In this document: positions 8,981-16,639 of the stretch, piece after piece
Position numbering within the stretch: position 1 is the first letter of the stretch
Layout of the letters: every line of letters begins with the position of its first letter
Assembly: GCA_965232265.1 (NCBI GenBank)
Contig: CBDDPH010000002.1
Location: 2,294,001-2,358,000, forward strand
Length of the DNA stretch: 64,000 nucleotides
DNA from: VXRD01 sp965232265
GTDB lineage: Bacteria > Latescibacterota > UBA2968
Direction: 5' to 3'
Position numbers and translations under genes: made by a program
The notes under the pieces: generated by a model
The model's input: the letters and a program-made list of their open reading frames with translations, nothing else
Databases searched by the model: none
Told to the model about the DNA's origin: nothing

Positions 8981-11053
8981 CTACAACAGCCCATTGTGCC
9001 GCAGCAATGCCTCTGTGCTCGGTTCGCGTCCTCGAAATTCGCGGTACACGTCCATGGGGTGTTTGCTGCCGCCCAGTGCGAGAATGGTGTCGCGGAATTT
9101 GCGTCCGGTTGCTTTTACGGCTTCTTCGTCATCCAGTCCGGCCTCTTCAAACGCGCCAAAGGCATCTGCGCTCAATACCTCTGACCATTTGTAGCTGTAA
9201 TACCCGGCGGCATAGCCTCCGGCGAAGATATGGGAGAATGAGCACAAGAAGCGACTTTCGGGTAGGGGGGGCAATACGGACATTTCTTCGGTTACCCTGC
9301 GCTCCACATCAAAAGCCGTTTCACCGCCATCTGGATCGTAGGTGGAATGCAGCAGTATGTCCGTTTTTCCAAAGGACAACTGGCGCATCATCAATGACCC
9401 TGCCTGAAATGTGCGCGCGGCGACGATTTTCTCAAATAGATCATCTGGCAGGGGCGTGCCCGTTTCTACGTGTGCGGTCATGCCAATTAGTGTGGGCTTT
9501 TGATAACACCAGTTTTCCATGAACTGGCTGGCAATTTCCACGGCATCCCATTCTACGCCGTGCAATCCCGCCACATCGGCGTAATCAACAGTTGTCAACA
9601 TGCCCTGCAATCCGTGTCCAAACTCGTGGAACAGGGTTTCCACTTCTGAAAAACTCATCAGCGACGGCGTGTCTCCCACGGGTGGCGTGCCGTTGCACAC
9701 GAGGTGAACGACGGGCAAGCGAAGTTCGCCGTTGAGCCATCGCCGTCCCAGGCAGTCGTTCATCCACGCGCCACCGCGCTTTTCTGCCGGGCGGGAATAG
9801 GGGTCCAGATAAAATGACGCGATGCGCTCGCCATCGCGGAGCACTTTGAAGAATTGCACATCGTCATGCCATTTGTGGGCGTTTTCATCATCTGCCCGCG
9901 CGATCTCAATATCAAAAAGGCGTTCTGCCAGTGCAAACATGCCATCGAGTACTTTGGGAAGTGGAAAATAAGGGCGCAACTGGTCGTCGGTATAATCGAA
10001 CTTTTGCTCGCGCAGCCGCTCTGACCAGAAGGATGTATCCCAGTGCATGACTGGCTCTTCCTGACCACTTGCCTTTGCCAGTGCTTGTAGTGCGCCAAAA
10101 TCACTTTCGCTATGGGGCTGCGAAGCCGCCTGCAATTCGCCGATCATGCGTTCGACAGCGGTGACATCGGGGGCCATTTTGACATTCAGGCTCCTGTCCG
10201 CATAGGTCTTAAAACCCAGGAGCGCGGATTGCTCTTGGCGCAATTTTAAGGTGCGCGCTATCAACTCGCTGTTGTCCCATTCGCCAGAGGATGCACGCTG
10301 GACATAAGCTTTGTACACTTGCTCGCGGTGGTCTCGTATGCGATGGTGTTGCATAAAGGGATAGAAGCTGGGGAAATCCAGTGTAATGCGCCAGGGACCA
10401 TTTTCCGGAGTGGCTTCGCTGCCTTCATTGGCCTGTGCATAAGATTGTGCGGCTACTTGTCGCAAACTGTTCGGCCAGTCTTCTGTATCTTTTTTATTTT
10501 CAATAATTAGTTCATAAGCTTTGGTCGCATCCAGCACATGGTTGGAAAAATCTGTGCTGATTTGCGACAATTCTTTGGCGATTTCGTTAAAGCGTTCTTT
10601 TGCTGCGCCCTCCAATCCCACGCCGGCGTGTTCGGCTGCGCGAATTTTCAGCTCGATACACCGCTTTTGAGCCTCATCTAATTTCGCCCATTCCCCGCCG
10701 TCTCGGATTGCCATCAGGCCTTCGTAAATGGGACGGCTTTGCTGCACGCGCAGACCATAAGCCACGACGTCTTGCAAGACAGCTTCGTGGGCTTCGCGCA
10801 AGTCATCGGAATTTTTTACGCTGAGCAAATGGCCCACGGGACCCCAGGCATAAGAAAAGGGGACGTCGAGTTCTGCGAGGGGAGCAAGCAACCCATCCCA
10901 CGATGGGGTCATGTTTTGCTCCAATGCCGCAATCTGTTTCTCTGCTTCTGATAGCATCTGTTTTACGCCCGGTACAACGTGCTCTGGCTCAATTTCGTCG
11001 TACCGCGGCAATCCCGCTTTGACCAGCAGGGGATTGTTTTTTAATTCACTCAT
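8981..11053 (-). CDS. prlC: Oligopeptidase A (M3 metallopeptidase)
   Basis: 690 residues, full length for oligopeptidase A (about 680). Zinc site H476-E-F-G-H480 (VETLFHEFGHGLQGML) with the third ligand Glu at about 506 in EWDAVEIASQFMENW. The N-terminal helical region starts NNPLLVKAGLPRYDEIEPEHV, the classic beginning of PrlC. A GAGG-type Shine-Dalgarno precedes the ATG. Cytoplasmic enzyme that degrades short peptides, including cleaved signal peptides. Confidence 0.95.
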   Translation of the reverse strand: MSELKNNPLLVKAGLPRYDEIEPEHVVPGVKQMLSEAEKQIAALEQNMTPSWDGLLAPLAELDVPFSYAWGPVGHLLSVKNSDDLREAHEAVLQDVVAYGLRVQQSRPIYEGLMAIRDGGEWAKLDEAQKRCIELKIRAAEHAGVGLEGAAKERFNEIAKELSQISTDFSNHVLDATKAYELIIENKKDTEDWPNSLRQVAAQSYAQANEGSEATPENGPWRITLDFPSFYPFMQHHRIRDHREQVYKAYVQRASSGEWDNSELIARTLKLRQEQSALLGFKTYADRSLNVKMAPDVTAVERMIGELQAASQPHSESDFGALQALAKASGQEEPVMHWDTSFWSERLREQKFDYTDDQLRPYFPLPKVLDGMFALAERLFDIEIARADDENAHKWHDDVQFFKVLRDGERIASFYLDPYSRPAEKRGGAWMNDCLGRRWLNGELRLPVVHLVCNGTPPVGDTPSLMSFSEVETLFHEFGHGLQGMLTTVDYADVAGLHGVEWDAVEIASQFMENWCYQKPTLIGMTAHVETGTPLPDDLFEKIVAARTFQAGSLMMRQLSFGKTDILLHSTYDPDGGETAFDVERRVTEEMSVLPPLPESRFLCSFSHIFAGGYAAGYYSYKWSEVLSADAFGAFEEAGLDDEEAVKATGRKFRDTILALGGSKHPMDVYREFRGREPSTEALLRHNGLL

Positions 11054-11090
11054 TACACATTCCTCATTTTGTTAAGGGTAGAAAATAGAC

Positions 11091-11729
11091 TCAATCCAAC
11101 TTCTCTATCTCATCTACGACATCTCGCACAGAGTTCAGTATTTTGTACGCATAAGAAAAGTCTCCGTATTTCGACAGTGCATTTGGCACGGCGAGCACGC
11201 GCAGACCAGCCGCTGCTGCCGCGACACATCCGCGCTCAGAATCTTCTACAACGACACAGTCATCGGGTTGTAGCCCGTGCAATCTCATGGCCGTTAAATA
11301 CGCATCTGGATGTGGTTTTGCTTCTCGGTAATCTTCTCTTGCCAGCACAAAATCGAAAAATGGGAGCAGATCTGTCTGTGCGTGAATAATGTCGAAGTGA
11401 TCTCTGCGAGAACCCGTTACAATGCCCATTTGTACGCGGCCATAGAATGTTTTGAGTGTTTCTACCACGCCATCTATAACGGGCACGCCTTCGGCTAATA
11501 ACGCGCTGTACCGCGCATTGCGTTTCAAGCGCAACTGCTCGATCAATTCGGCATTTTGATCGGGCAGAAAATCGAATACGCTCAGCCCCTTTTTTAGCGA
11601 CTGTTCGGCAAAATCCTTATGCGTTAGTTCAACGCCTTGTGTCGCCAATACCTCATATCCCGCCTGAAAGTACAGACCTTCGGTATCCACCAGCACCCCA
11701 TCATTGTCCCATAAGATTGCACGAATCAC
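11091..11729 (-). CDS. HAD-superfamily hydrolase (beta-phosphoglucomutase-like)
   Basis: 212 residues. Motif I is WDNDGVLVDTE (Asp8-x-Asp10), motif II is the Ser/Thr in IVTGSRRDH, motif III the Lys in EAKPHPDAYL, and motif IV is VVVEDSERG. A helical cap lies between motifs I and II. This places it with phosphatases and phosphomutases such as YcjU/GppA-type sugar phosphatases; substrate unknown. The start is GTG with a strong AAGGAGG. Confidence 0.88.
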   Translation of the reverse strand: MIRAILWDNDGVLVDTEGLYFQAGYEVLATQGVELTHKDFAEQSLKKGLSVFDFLPDQNAELIEQLRLKRNARYSALLAEGVPVIDGVVETLKTFYGRVQMGIVTGSRRDHFDIIHAQTDLLPFFDFVLAREDYREAKPHPDAYLTAMRLHGLQPDDCVVVEDSERGCVAAAAAGLRVLAVPNALSKYGDFSYAYKILNSVRDVVDEIEKLD

Positions 11730-11807
11730 AACGCCTCCTTATATTCACTATCACAGGCGACCTCCGTAAAATGGTTAAAACAAACCCTTTTGAAATCTAC
11801 GCGAACA

Positions 11808-13427
11808 ATGGACTCAGGTCAACACATCCGCGCTTCCTTTGTGCAAACATCCGATGGTCTTGTTGCGGAAAATGATTATGCCCGCATTTTGCTCTCTCCG
11901 GTGCAGGGGCAGGTATTTTCCGATCATCTGGTAGAAGCTACCGAGTGCAACTGTCTCATCCGTCCACTGAATGAAAAAGATATTTCGGTCTATATCGACG
12001 ATCAACCCGCTGAGGCTCTCGGTTTTCTCCGCGACGGACACGCGCTGTGGGGGCGGCTCGCTACGGGCGATCATCCGGGGCATATCCGTTTTTGTATTCG
12101 CTCAGATCATGTCGATCTGCTCTATGCCGAACTCGATGTGCGTCCCTCGCATCTCGACTACGAAACCGATTATCAAATCATGCGCGCCGATCTCGAGCGC
12201 ATCAGCCGCGAACTCGTTTACCTTTTGCCCGATCAAACCCGCATTGCGACTCGTCTGATAGATGACGGGGGTAGCAATTTGGACTTTCATCAAGTGCTGG
12301 GTCGTCTTCTGAATCAACTCGTCCGCACTTTGCAGGCGATTCTCAAACGCCCGCATCGCCGTCTCAAAACCGTTCAACGCATCCGTGCGGTTGATCGCGC
12401 ACAGGGCCGCGATCCCGATGCGATTGTCGATATGATTCGCTCGCCAAAATTCTGGACACATAGTGGGACCGATCTCCCACATTTGCCCATAGCGGACGGT
12501 ATCGGGTGTACGCATTTGCGCGAGACCCATCGCCATTCCGATATTGATACGCCGTTCAATCGCCAGCTCGTTGCACGCTTAAAGCGTCTGTCATTGCGTG
12601 CGAGATCTATTGCACATACCGATTTGGGGCATCGCCTGAAAACATACTTGGATCGCTGCTTGCGGTTGCTCCCTTTGCCCCCTGCGCGACGCGATGACAC
12701 TATGTCCGTTCATCTCGATGTGCGTTACCAGACGGCTTTCGCGCTTATCCGCGATCTCAACTGCGCGCTCGCGCCCTGTACGGGTGGCCCATTTGATCTG
12801 TCCTTTCGCGATACGCACGCACTTTACGAATACTGGGTCTATTTTACGCTTGTTCACACTTTGTGTGATGTCGGCTTTGTTCCGATCCGCGACGAGAACC
12901 TTTTTCACCTGACCGATCGCGGTTTGAGCGTTTCTCCCGCGCAGGGCGAAGCCTCTGCGATATATCTTCAGCGCGGTGAGTGCCGCATTCGCTGTCTCTA
13001 CAATATGACCTATACCACTTCGTCGGGACGTGCGCTCACCCATGATCTGAGACCCGATATGATTATCGAGATCAACAACTCGAATGCCTGTGCTGGAATG
13101 CCTAAATCCAGTAGCGAACGCGCTATTTATGCATTTGACGCCAAATATCGCCGCGAAGATTACAATGGGACGTGGATTCCCATGCGAGAAGATATTGATA
13201 AGATGCACGCTTATCGGGACGCTATTGGGCAGGTGATAGATACGGATTTTCAACGCATTCTCAAAAGTGCCGTTGTTCTGTTTCCCGCTCAGGTGGATTC
13301 CGCGTATCAGACGCACGCTTTTTATACCAGTCTGTCTTATGGGATCGGTGGTCTCCCGCTTTTGCCGGGCGATGCAAATGCGTTATCTGCCCTGAAAGAC
13401 TATATCAAAGATCATATTCTTTCATAA
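11808..13427 (+). CDS. DUF2357 domain protein with PD-(D/E)XK nuclease domain (DUF524/PDDEXK_7)
   Basis: About 539 residues from the ATG at 11808. The C-terminal third has a PD-(D/E)XK core: LRPDMIIEI with Asp near residue 417, and YAFDAKYR with the D-x-K pair at about 444-446, followed by a conserved Asp/His/Tyr helix (DIDKMHAYRDAIG). The N-terminal 250 residues match the DUF2357-type region. Relatives usually sit beside an McrB-like AAA+ GTPase in modification-dependent restriction systems; none is adjacent here, so its role is open. No Shine-Dalgarno is clear. A strong terminator follows. Confidence 0.8.
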   Translation: MDSGQHIRASFVQTSDGLVAENDYARILLSPVQGQVFSDHLVEATECNCLIRPLNEKDISVYIDDQPAEALGFLRDGHALWGRLATGDHPGHIRFCIRSDHVDLLYAELDVRPSHLDYETDYQIMRADLERISRELVYLLPDQTRIATRLIDDGGSNLDFHQVLGRLLNQLVRTLQAILKRPHRRLKTVQRIRAVDRAQGRDPDAIVDMIRSPKFWTHSGTDLPHLPIADGIGCTHLRETHRHSDIDTPFNRQLVARLKRLSLRARSIAHTDLGHRLKTYLDRCLRLLPLPPARRDDTMSVHLDVRYQTAFALIRDLNCALAPCTGGPFDLSFRDTHALYEYWVYFTLVHTLCDVGFVPIRDENLFHLTDRGLSVSPAQGEASAIYLQRGECRIRCLYNMTYTTSSGRALTHDLRPDMIIEINNSNACAGMPKSSSERAIYAFDAKYRREDYNGTWIPMREDIDKMHAYRDAIGQVIDTDFQRILKSAVVLFPAQVDSAYQTHAFYTSLSYGIGGLPLLPGDANALSALKDYIKDHILS

Positions 13428-13428
13428 A

Positions 13429-13468
13429 AACTGGACCGAGATCCAGTTGTGCATTTCTTTTTTTTTCC
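13429..13468 (+). terminator. Rho-independent terminator after the DUF2357 nuclease gene
   Basis: Perfect 7-bp stem AACTGGA/TCCAGTT with loop CCGAGA at 13429-13448, followed by a T-rich tract ending in nine T. Confidence 0.85.
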
Positions 13469-13522
13469 TATATTTGCAACTATCAGATGTGACTTTCCTC
13501 CAGTTTCTTTCCCAATTTTTAT

Positions 13523-13789
13523 ATGATGACCGATTCCCAACTTCTGCAAGAATTTGAAGCCCTTGCCCATCGCCTAAATATCCCCTTATCCCGCGAAGAC
13601 CTCATGGGTGGTACCGGTGGTCTGTGTGTCGTGCGCGGCGAACAGCGCCTGATTCTCGATTACCGCCTCGATGTGCCCACGCAGGTCGATATTCTCGCAC
13701 ACGCTTTTTCCAAACTTCCCCTCGATGATGTTTTCATCAAGCCCTCCCTCCGCGCTCGCATTGACCTCTACGGCGAAGCTCAGGTTTAG
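13523..13789 (+). CDS. Small conserved hypothetical protein
   Basis: 88 residues, soluble. The pattern LLQEFEALAHRLNIPLSRED, then GGLCVVRGEQRLILDYRL, and a helix ending in LARAF-like IDILAHAFSKL resembles short conserved proteins in which a 'GGxCxxxGxxxxxxD' core is recognisable. I do not know a function. It lies downstream of the nuclease gene but beyond its terminator. No Shine-Dalgarno is visible before the tandem ATG codons. Confidence 0.6.
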   Translation: MMTDSQLLQEFEALAHRLNIPLSREDLMGGTGGLCVVRGEQRLILDYRLDVPTQVDILAHAFSKLPLDDVFIKPSLRARIDLYGEAQV

Positions 13790-13832
13790 CGAATAGACGC
13801 ACAGGCGAAGCCTACAACAGAGCGAAGCGAGT

Positions 13833-13913
13833 AATCCACAGATGAACGCAGATAAACGCGCGTGTCGAGCGTTTTACACAGATGGGTAGGGGCGAAAAAT
13901 GTTTCGCCCTCAA
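13833..13913 (+). repeat. Dispersed intergenic repeat, copy 3, plus GGGCGAAAAATGTTTCGCCC palindrome
   Basis: ATCCACAGATGAACGCAGAT at 13833 followed by AAACGCG is a copy of the 2148 repeat. A further palindrome, GGGCGAAAAATGTTTCGCCC, ends near 13912. It lies between the small protein and manA; no gene is seen. Confidence 0.65.
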
Positions 13914-13948
13914 AATTAGTGCAAATCTCGATCCGCCTATTCGTTTTA

Positions 13949-14917
13949 CTACCCACAAGATGAGATGAGATATTCCACCTGTTCTTCGGGCAAGACGGTG
14001 ACGGTGCGGTTGGCCGGGATGAAGTAGGTGTCGCCTGTTTGGGCGGTGTGATGTTTGTTTAATTGGGCCTGGCCGGCGAGGATGGTGAGTGCCGCGAATG
14101 TGGGGTAGGTGTGTTGGATGGTTTCCACAGGGGCGAAGCGTTCGAGGCGAAAGTATTCGGTGTCTTCTGCTCCGATGAGTGTGGTGTTTGCATCGGTTGC
14201 GAGATGGCGCCAGTGTTGCGGTTCTGGCGTGGGTGCGTCAAAGGCGATGACGTCGAGGGCGCGGTCAATGTGGAGTTCGCGCGGCTTGCCGTCGGTGCCG
14301 GGGCGGTTGTAGTCGTAGATGCGAAAGGTGAGGTCGCTGGATTGTTGTACTTCGTAGATCATGACGTTCTGGCACAGGGCGTGTACTGTGCCGGGCGGTA
14401 CAAAGATGACATCGCCTTCCTGTACATCGAAGAATTGCACGGTGTCCTGTACGCGGTTTTCTCGGATGGATAATTTCAAGCTGTGTTTATCTACGCCGTC
14501 CTTCAGGCCACAAGCTACGCGCCCGTGGTCTGATTTGAGTACGTACCACGCTTCTGTTTTGCCATAGGTGCCCAGGTTTTCTGCACGGGCGTAAGTATCG
14601 TCGGGGTGTACCTGGATGGAGAGGTCGTCGCGTGCGTCGAGGAGTTTGATGAGCAATGGGAATTCGGTGCCGTAACGCTGGATAACGCGCTGTCCGAGGA
14701 GGTCTGCGCCGTAAGTTGCGACGAGGTCGGCGAGGTTGTGCCCGGCAAGGGGACCGTCTGCAACGATGCTTTCCATTCCTTTGTATGCCGAGACTTCCCA
14801 CGATTCGCCAATGGGCACGTCTGGGGGAAGTGCTTTGTTGTAGTGTGTCCCCAGGCTGCGTCCTCCCCAGACGGTTTCGCGGAGGTAGGGTTTTAAGGGT
14901 AAGAGGTCGGGTATCAT
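13949..14917 (-). CDS. manA: Mannose-6-phosphate isomerase, class I
   Basis: 322 residues from the ATG at 14917, chosen because AGGAG precedes it and it gives the family N terminus MIPDLLPLKPYLRETVWGGR; the upstream frame is repeat sequence. Zinc-site motifs are QVHPDD (residues 102-107), the Glu in YGKTEAWYVL, and FVPPGTVHAL. It interconverts mannose-6-phosphate and fructose-6-phosphate in the cytoplasm, linking mannose uptake or GDP-sugar synthesis to glycolysis. Confidence 0.93.
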   Translation of the reverse strand: MIPDLLPLKPYLRETVWGGRSLGTHYNKALPPDVPIGESWEVSAYKGMESIVADGPLAGHNLADLVATYGADLLGQRVIQRYGTEFPLLIKLLDARDDLSIQVHPDDTYARAENLGTYGKTEAWYVLKSDHGRVACGLKDGVDKHSLKLSIRENRVQDTVQFFDVQEGDVIFVPPGTVHALCQNVMIYEVQQSSDLTFRIYDYNRPGTDGKPRELHIDRALDVIAFDAPTPEPQHWRHLATDANTTLIGAEDTEYFRLERFAPVETIQHTYPTFAALTILAGQAQLNKHHTAQTGDTYFIPANRTVTVLPEEQVEYLISSCG

Positions 14918-14954
14918 TGAGATGCTCCTGCTATAGGGTCTGTCCATTGATGTA

Positions 14955-15012
14955 GGGGCAGTGCCCCCGTATAAAAGCACTACGGGGCAAGCTCCTGTGC
15001 CTGCCCGCTTGC
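14955..15012 (+). repeat. Palindromic intergenic repeat (GCCCCCGTATAAAAGCACTACGGGGC type)
   Basis: CCCCCGTATAAAAGCACTAC followed by GGGGCAAGCTCCTGTG, a hairpin with CCCCGTA/TACGGGG-like arms. The same core is at 59113-59146. It lies between the DUF4143 ATPase stop and the manA start. Confidence 0.7.
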
Positions 15013-15015
15013 CCA

Positions 15016-16227
15016 TCAAAGTGCGGATACGGGAATCGACATGGCGGTTTCTGTGAGTGGTAAAAGTTGTTCTGTCAGGCAGATGACACCGCCCGGTCCA
15101 ATGGGCATGTTTAATTTTTTTAGTACGCGGAAATTCTGGACGTGGTTTTTGTTGGGGGAAGCGGTTTTTTTGATTTCTATAGGATAGATTGTACCATCCC
15201 GCAAGATGAGGATATCTATTTCTTTTCCGTCTCGATCCCGGTAATAATAGAACGGGGGCATGTGACCGTTATGCCGATAGCTTTTCAACAGTTCACTTAT
15301 GATCCACGATTCCAAAATGGGGCCGGACATTGCGCCGGCTTCCAGTGTTTCAGGGCTGGTCCATTCGGTGAGGTAGGCACACAGCCCGGTGTCGAGAAAA
15401 TAGAGTTTGGGGCTTCTCACCAGTCGTTTGGTGAGGTTGGTATAATAGGGTTCCAGGAGGTAGATGATTCCGGAAGCCTGTAAAATGGATAGCCATGTTT
15501 TTGCTGTGTTTGGCGCAACATCGGCATCGCGTGCCAAGTCTGAAAAATTTAACATTTGTGCGGTTCGGGCAGCGGCAGCTCTGAGAAATCGGAGAAAGGA
15601 TATTTCATCGCCTACTCGGGCGAGGTCTCGAATATCGCGTTGGAGATAGGTTTGCAAGTATGAACTGTAAAACAGGTTCCAATCCATAAGGTCGTCCAGA
15701 GCAATGGCAGGAAAGTCGCCGCGCCATATCAGCCTGTAGAGTTCTGGCAGACTGAGGGTATTTCCGGTCTGGCGTCTGTTGTGAATGGCGTCGGAAATCG
15801 GCAAGAACGGAGATGAGTCGCTCCCGAATCGCTCGCGTCTCGAAAGACCAAAAAGCTGCACGATGCCCACTCGACCAGCGAGCGATTCGGATACGCCTTT
15901 CATCAGATGAAATTGCTGCGATCCCGTAAGCCAGAATTGGCCGGGGGATCGGTCTCGATCTACGGCGATTTTGATATGGGGCAATAGCTCTGGCGCGTAT
16001 TGGATTTCGTCGATGAGCACAGGCGGTGGGTAACGCTGCATAAACAGGGCCGGGTCTTCTTTTGCCAGGCTCTGGACAAGCGGATCGTCCAGGGTGACAT
16101 AAGTTCGGTCTGGTTCGCTTAAGTGCCGTAGAAATGTCGTCTTGCCAACTTGTCTGGCTCCGGAGAGCATGAGGACGGGAAATCGGGAAGATGCGACAAA
16201 GGTTTCAAGTGTTCGGGAAATGTACAT
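15016..16227 (-). CDS. AAA ATPase with DUF4143 domain
   Basis: 403 residues. Walker A is GARQVGKTT (residues 22-30) and Walker B VLIDEIQYAPEL (about 69-80); sensor-like WLTGSQQF follows. The C terminus is the DUF4143 domain, ending in a restriction-like fold strand with E-x-K (YPIEIKKTAS). These proteins are common, mobile and often multicopy in bacteria and archaea; a role in toxin-antitoxin-like or defence functions has been suggested but is unproven. No Shine-Dalgarno is clear before the ATG. It is separated from Uma2 by a terminator. Confidence 0.88.
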   Translation of the reverse strand: MYISRTLETFVASSRFPVLMLSGARQVGKTTFLRHLSEPDRTYVTLDDPLVQSLAKEDPALFMQRYPPPVLIDEIQYAPELLPHIKIAVDRDRSPGQFWLTGSQQFHLMKGVSESLAGRVGIVQLFGLSRRERFGSDSSPFLPISDAIHNRRQTGNTLSLPELYRLIWRGDFPAIALDDLMDWNLFYSSYLQTYLQRDIRDLARVGDEISFLRFLRAAAARTAQMLNFSDLARDADVAPNTAKTWLSILQASGIIYLLEPYYTNLTKRLVRSPKLYFLDTGLCAYLTEWTSPETLEAGAMSGPILESWIISELLKSYRHNGHMPPFYYYRDRDGKEIDILILRDGTIYPIEIKKTASPNKNHVQNFRVLKKLNMPIGPGGVICLTEQLLPLTETAMSIPVSAL

Positions 16228-16240
16228 TTTGATATACCCA

Positions 16241-16279
16241 AAAAAACGGCTATTTTGCAGTGGGATTGCAAAATAGCCG
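16241..16279 (-). terminator. Rho-independent terminator (minus strand)
   Basis: Perfect 13-bp stem: CGGCTATTTTGCA at 16247-16259 and its complement at 16267-16279 with a 7-base loop. On the minus strand it is followed by a T-run. It would stop transcripts from Uma2 and the methylase. One arm and its flank (GCAAAATAGCCGAACTTTTA) recur, diverged, at about 20292-20325. Confidence 0.88.
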
Positions 16280-16313
16280 AACTTTTAGATGTTGTCAAGG
16301 CTGTGGGGCAGGC

Positions 16314-16631
16314 TTAAAATATTTCGTCGCGGCTCAAAGTGAATCCTCGCAAGGTGGGCGAAGTCAATATTTTCCCTTCACCGTAGGTCTCGACAACCTC
16401 GAATCCACGCTTGTCAAGGCACAGGACCGTTATGGTTTTTTCGGTGAGATCGACCATCCAGTACTCGGTTATACCGTGCTTGGCATACAGGCTGCGCTTG
16501 AAGGTCTTATCGCGTGCGACTGTGGAAGGAGATAGGATTTCAACGACGAGATCAGGTGCGCCTTGAATATTCGCAGAGGTGATGATATCGGCGCGTTCAT
16601 TGGAGACGAAGATCAAGTCGGGTTGCACCAC
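16314..16631 (-). pseudogene. Uma2-family endonuclease, N-terminally truncated
   Basis: 105 residues against about 190 in the family (DUF820). It begins in the middle of the fold at VVQPDLIFVSNER and keeps the nuclease core: PDLVVEILSPSTVARDKTFK (Asp, Glu and Lys of the PD-(D/E)XK site), YAKHGITEYWMVD and the C-terminal strands. The first ~75 residues are missing; the frame instead opens inside the 3' end of the methylase gene, nine bases away. Probably cut by insertion of the restriction-modification gene. Uma2 genes are abundant in filamentous and sponge-associated bacteria, and their role is unknown. Confidence 0.75.
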
Positions 16632-16639
16632 GCAATAAG

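Noticed and set aside
9007..9522. 171-codon plus-strand frame in the oligopeptidase A gene
   Set aside because: Arg/Cys-rich antisense shadow of a highly conserved enzyme.
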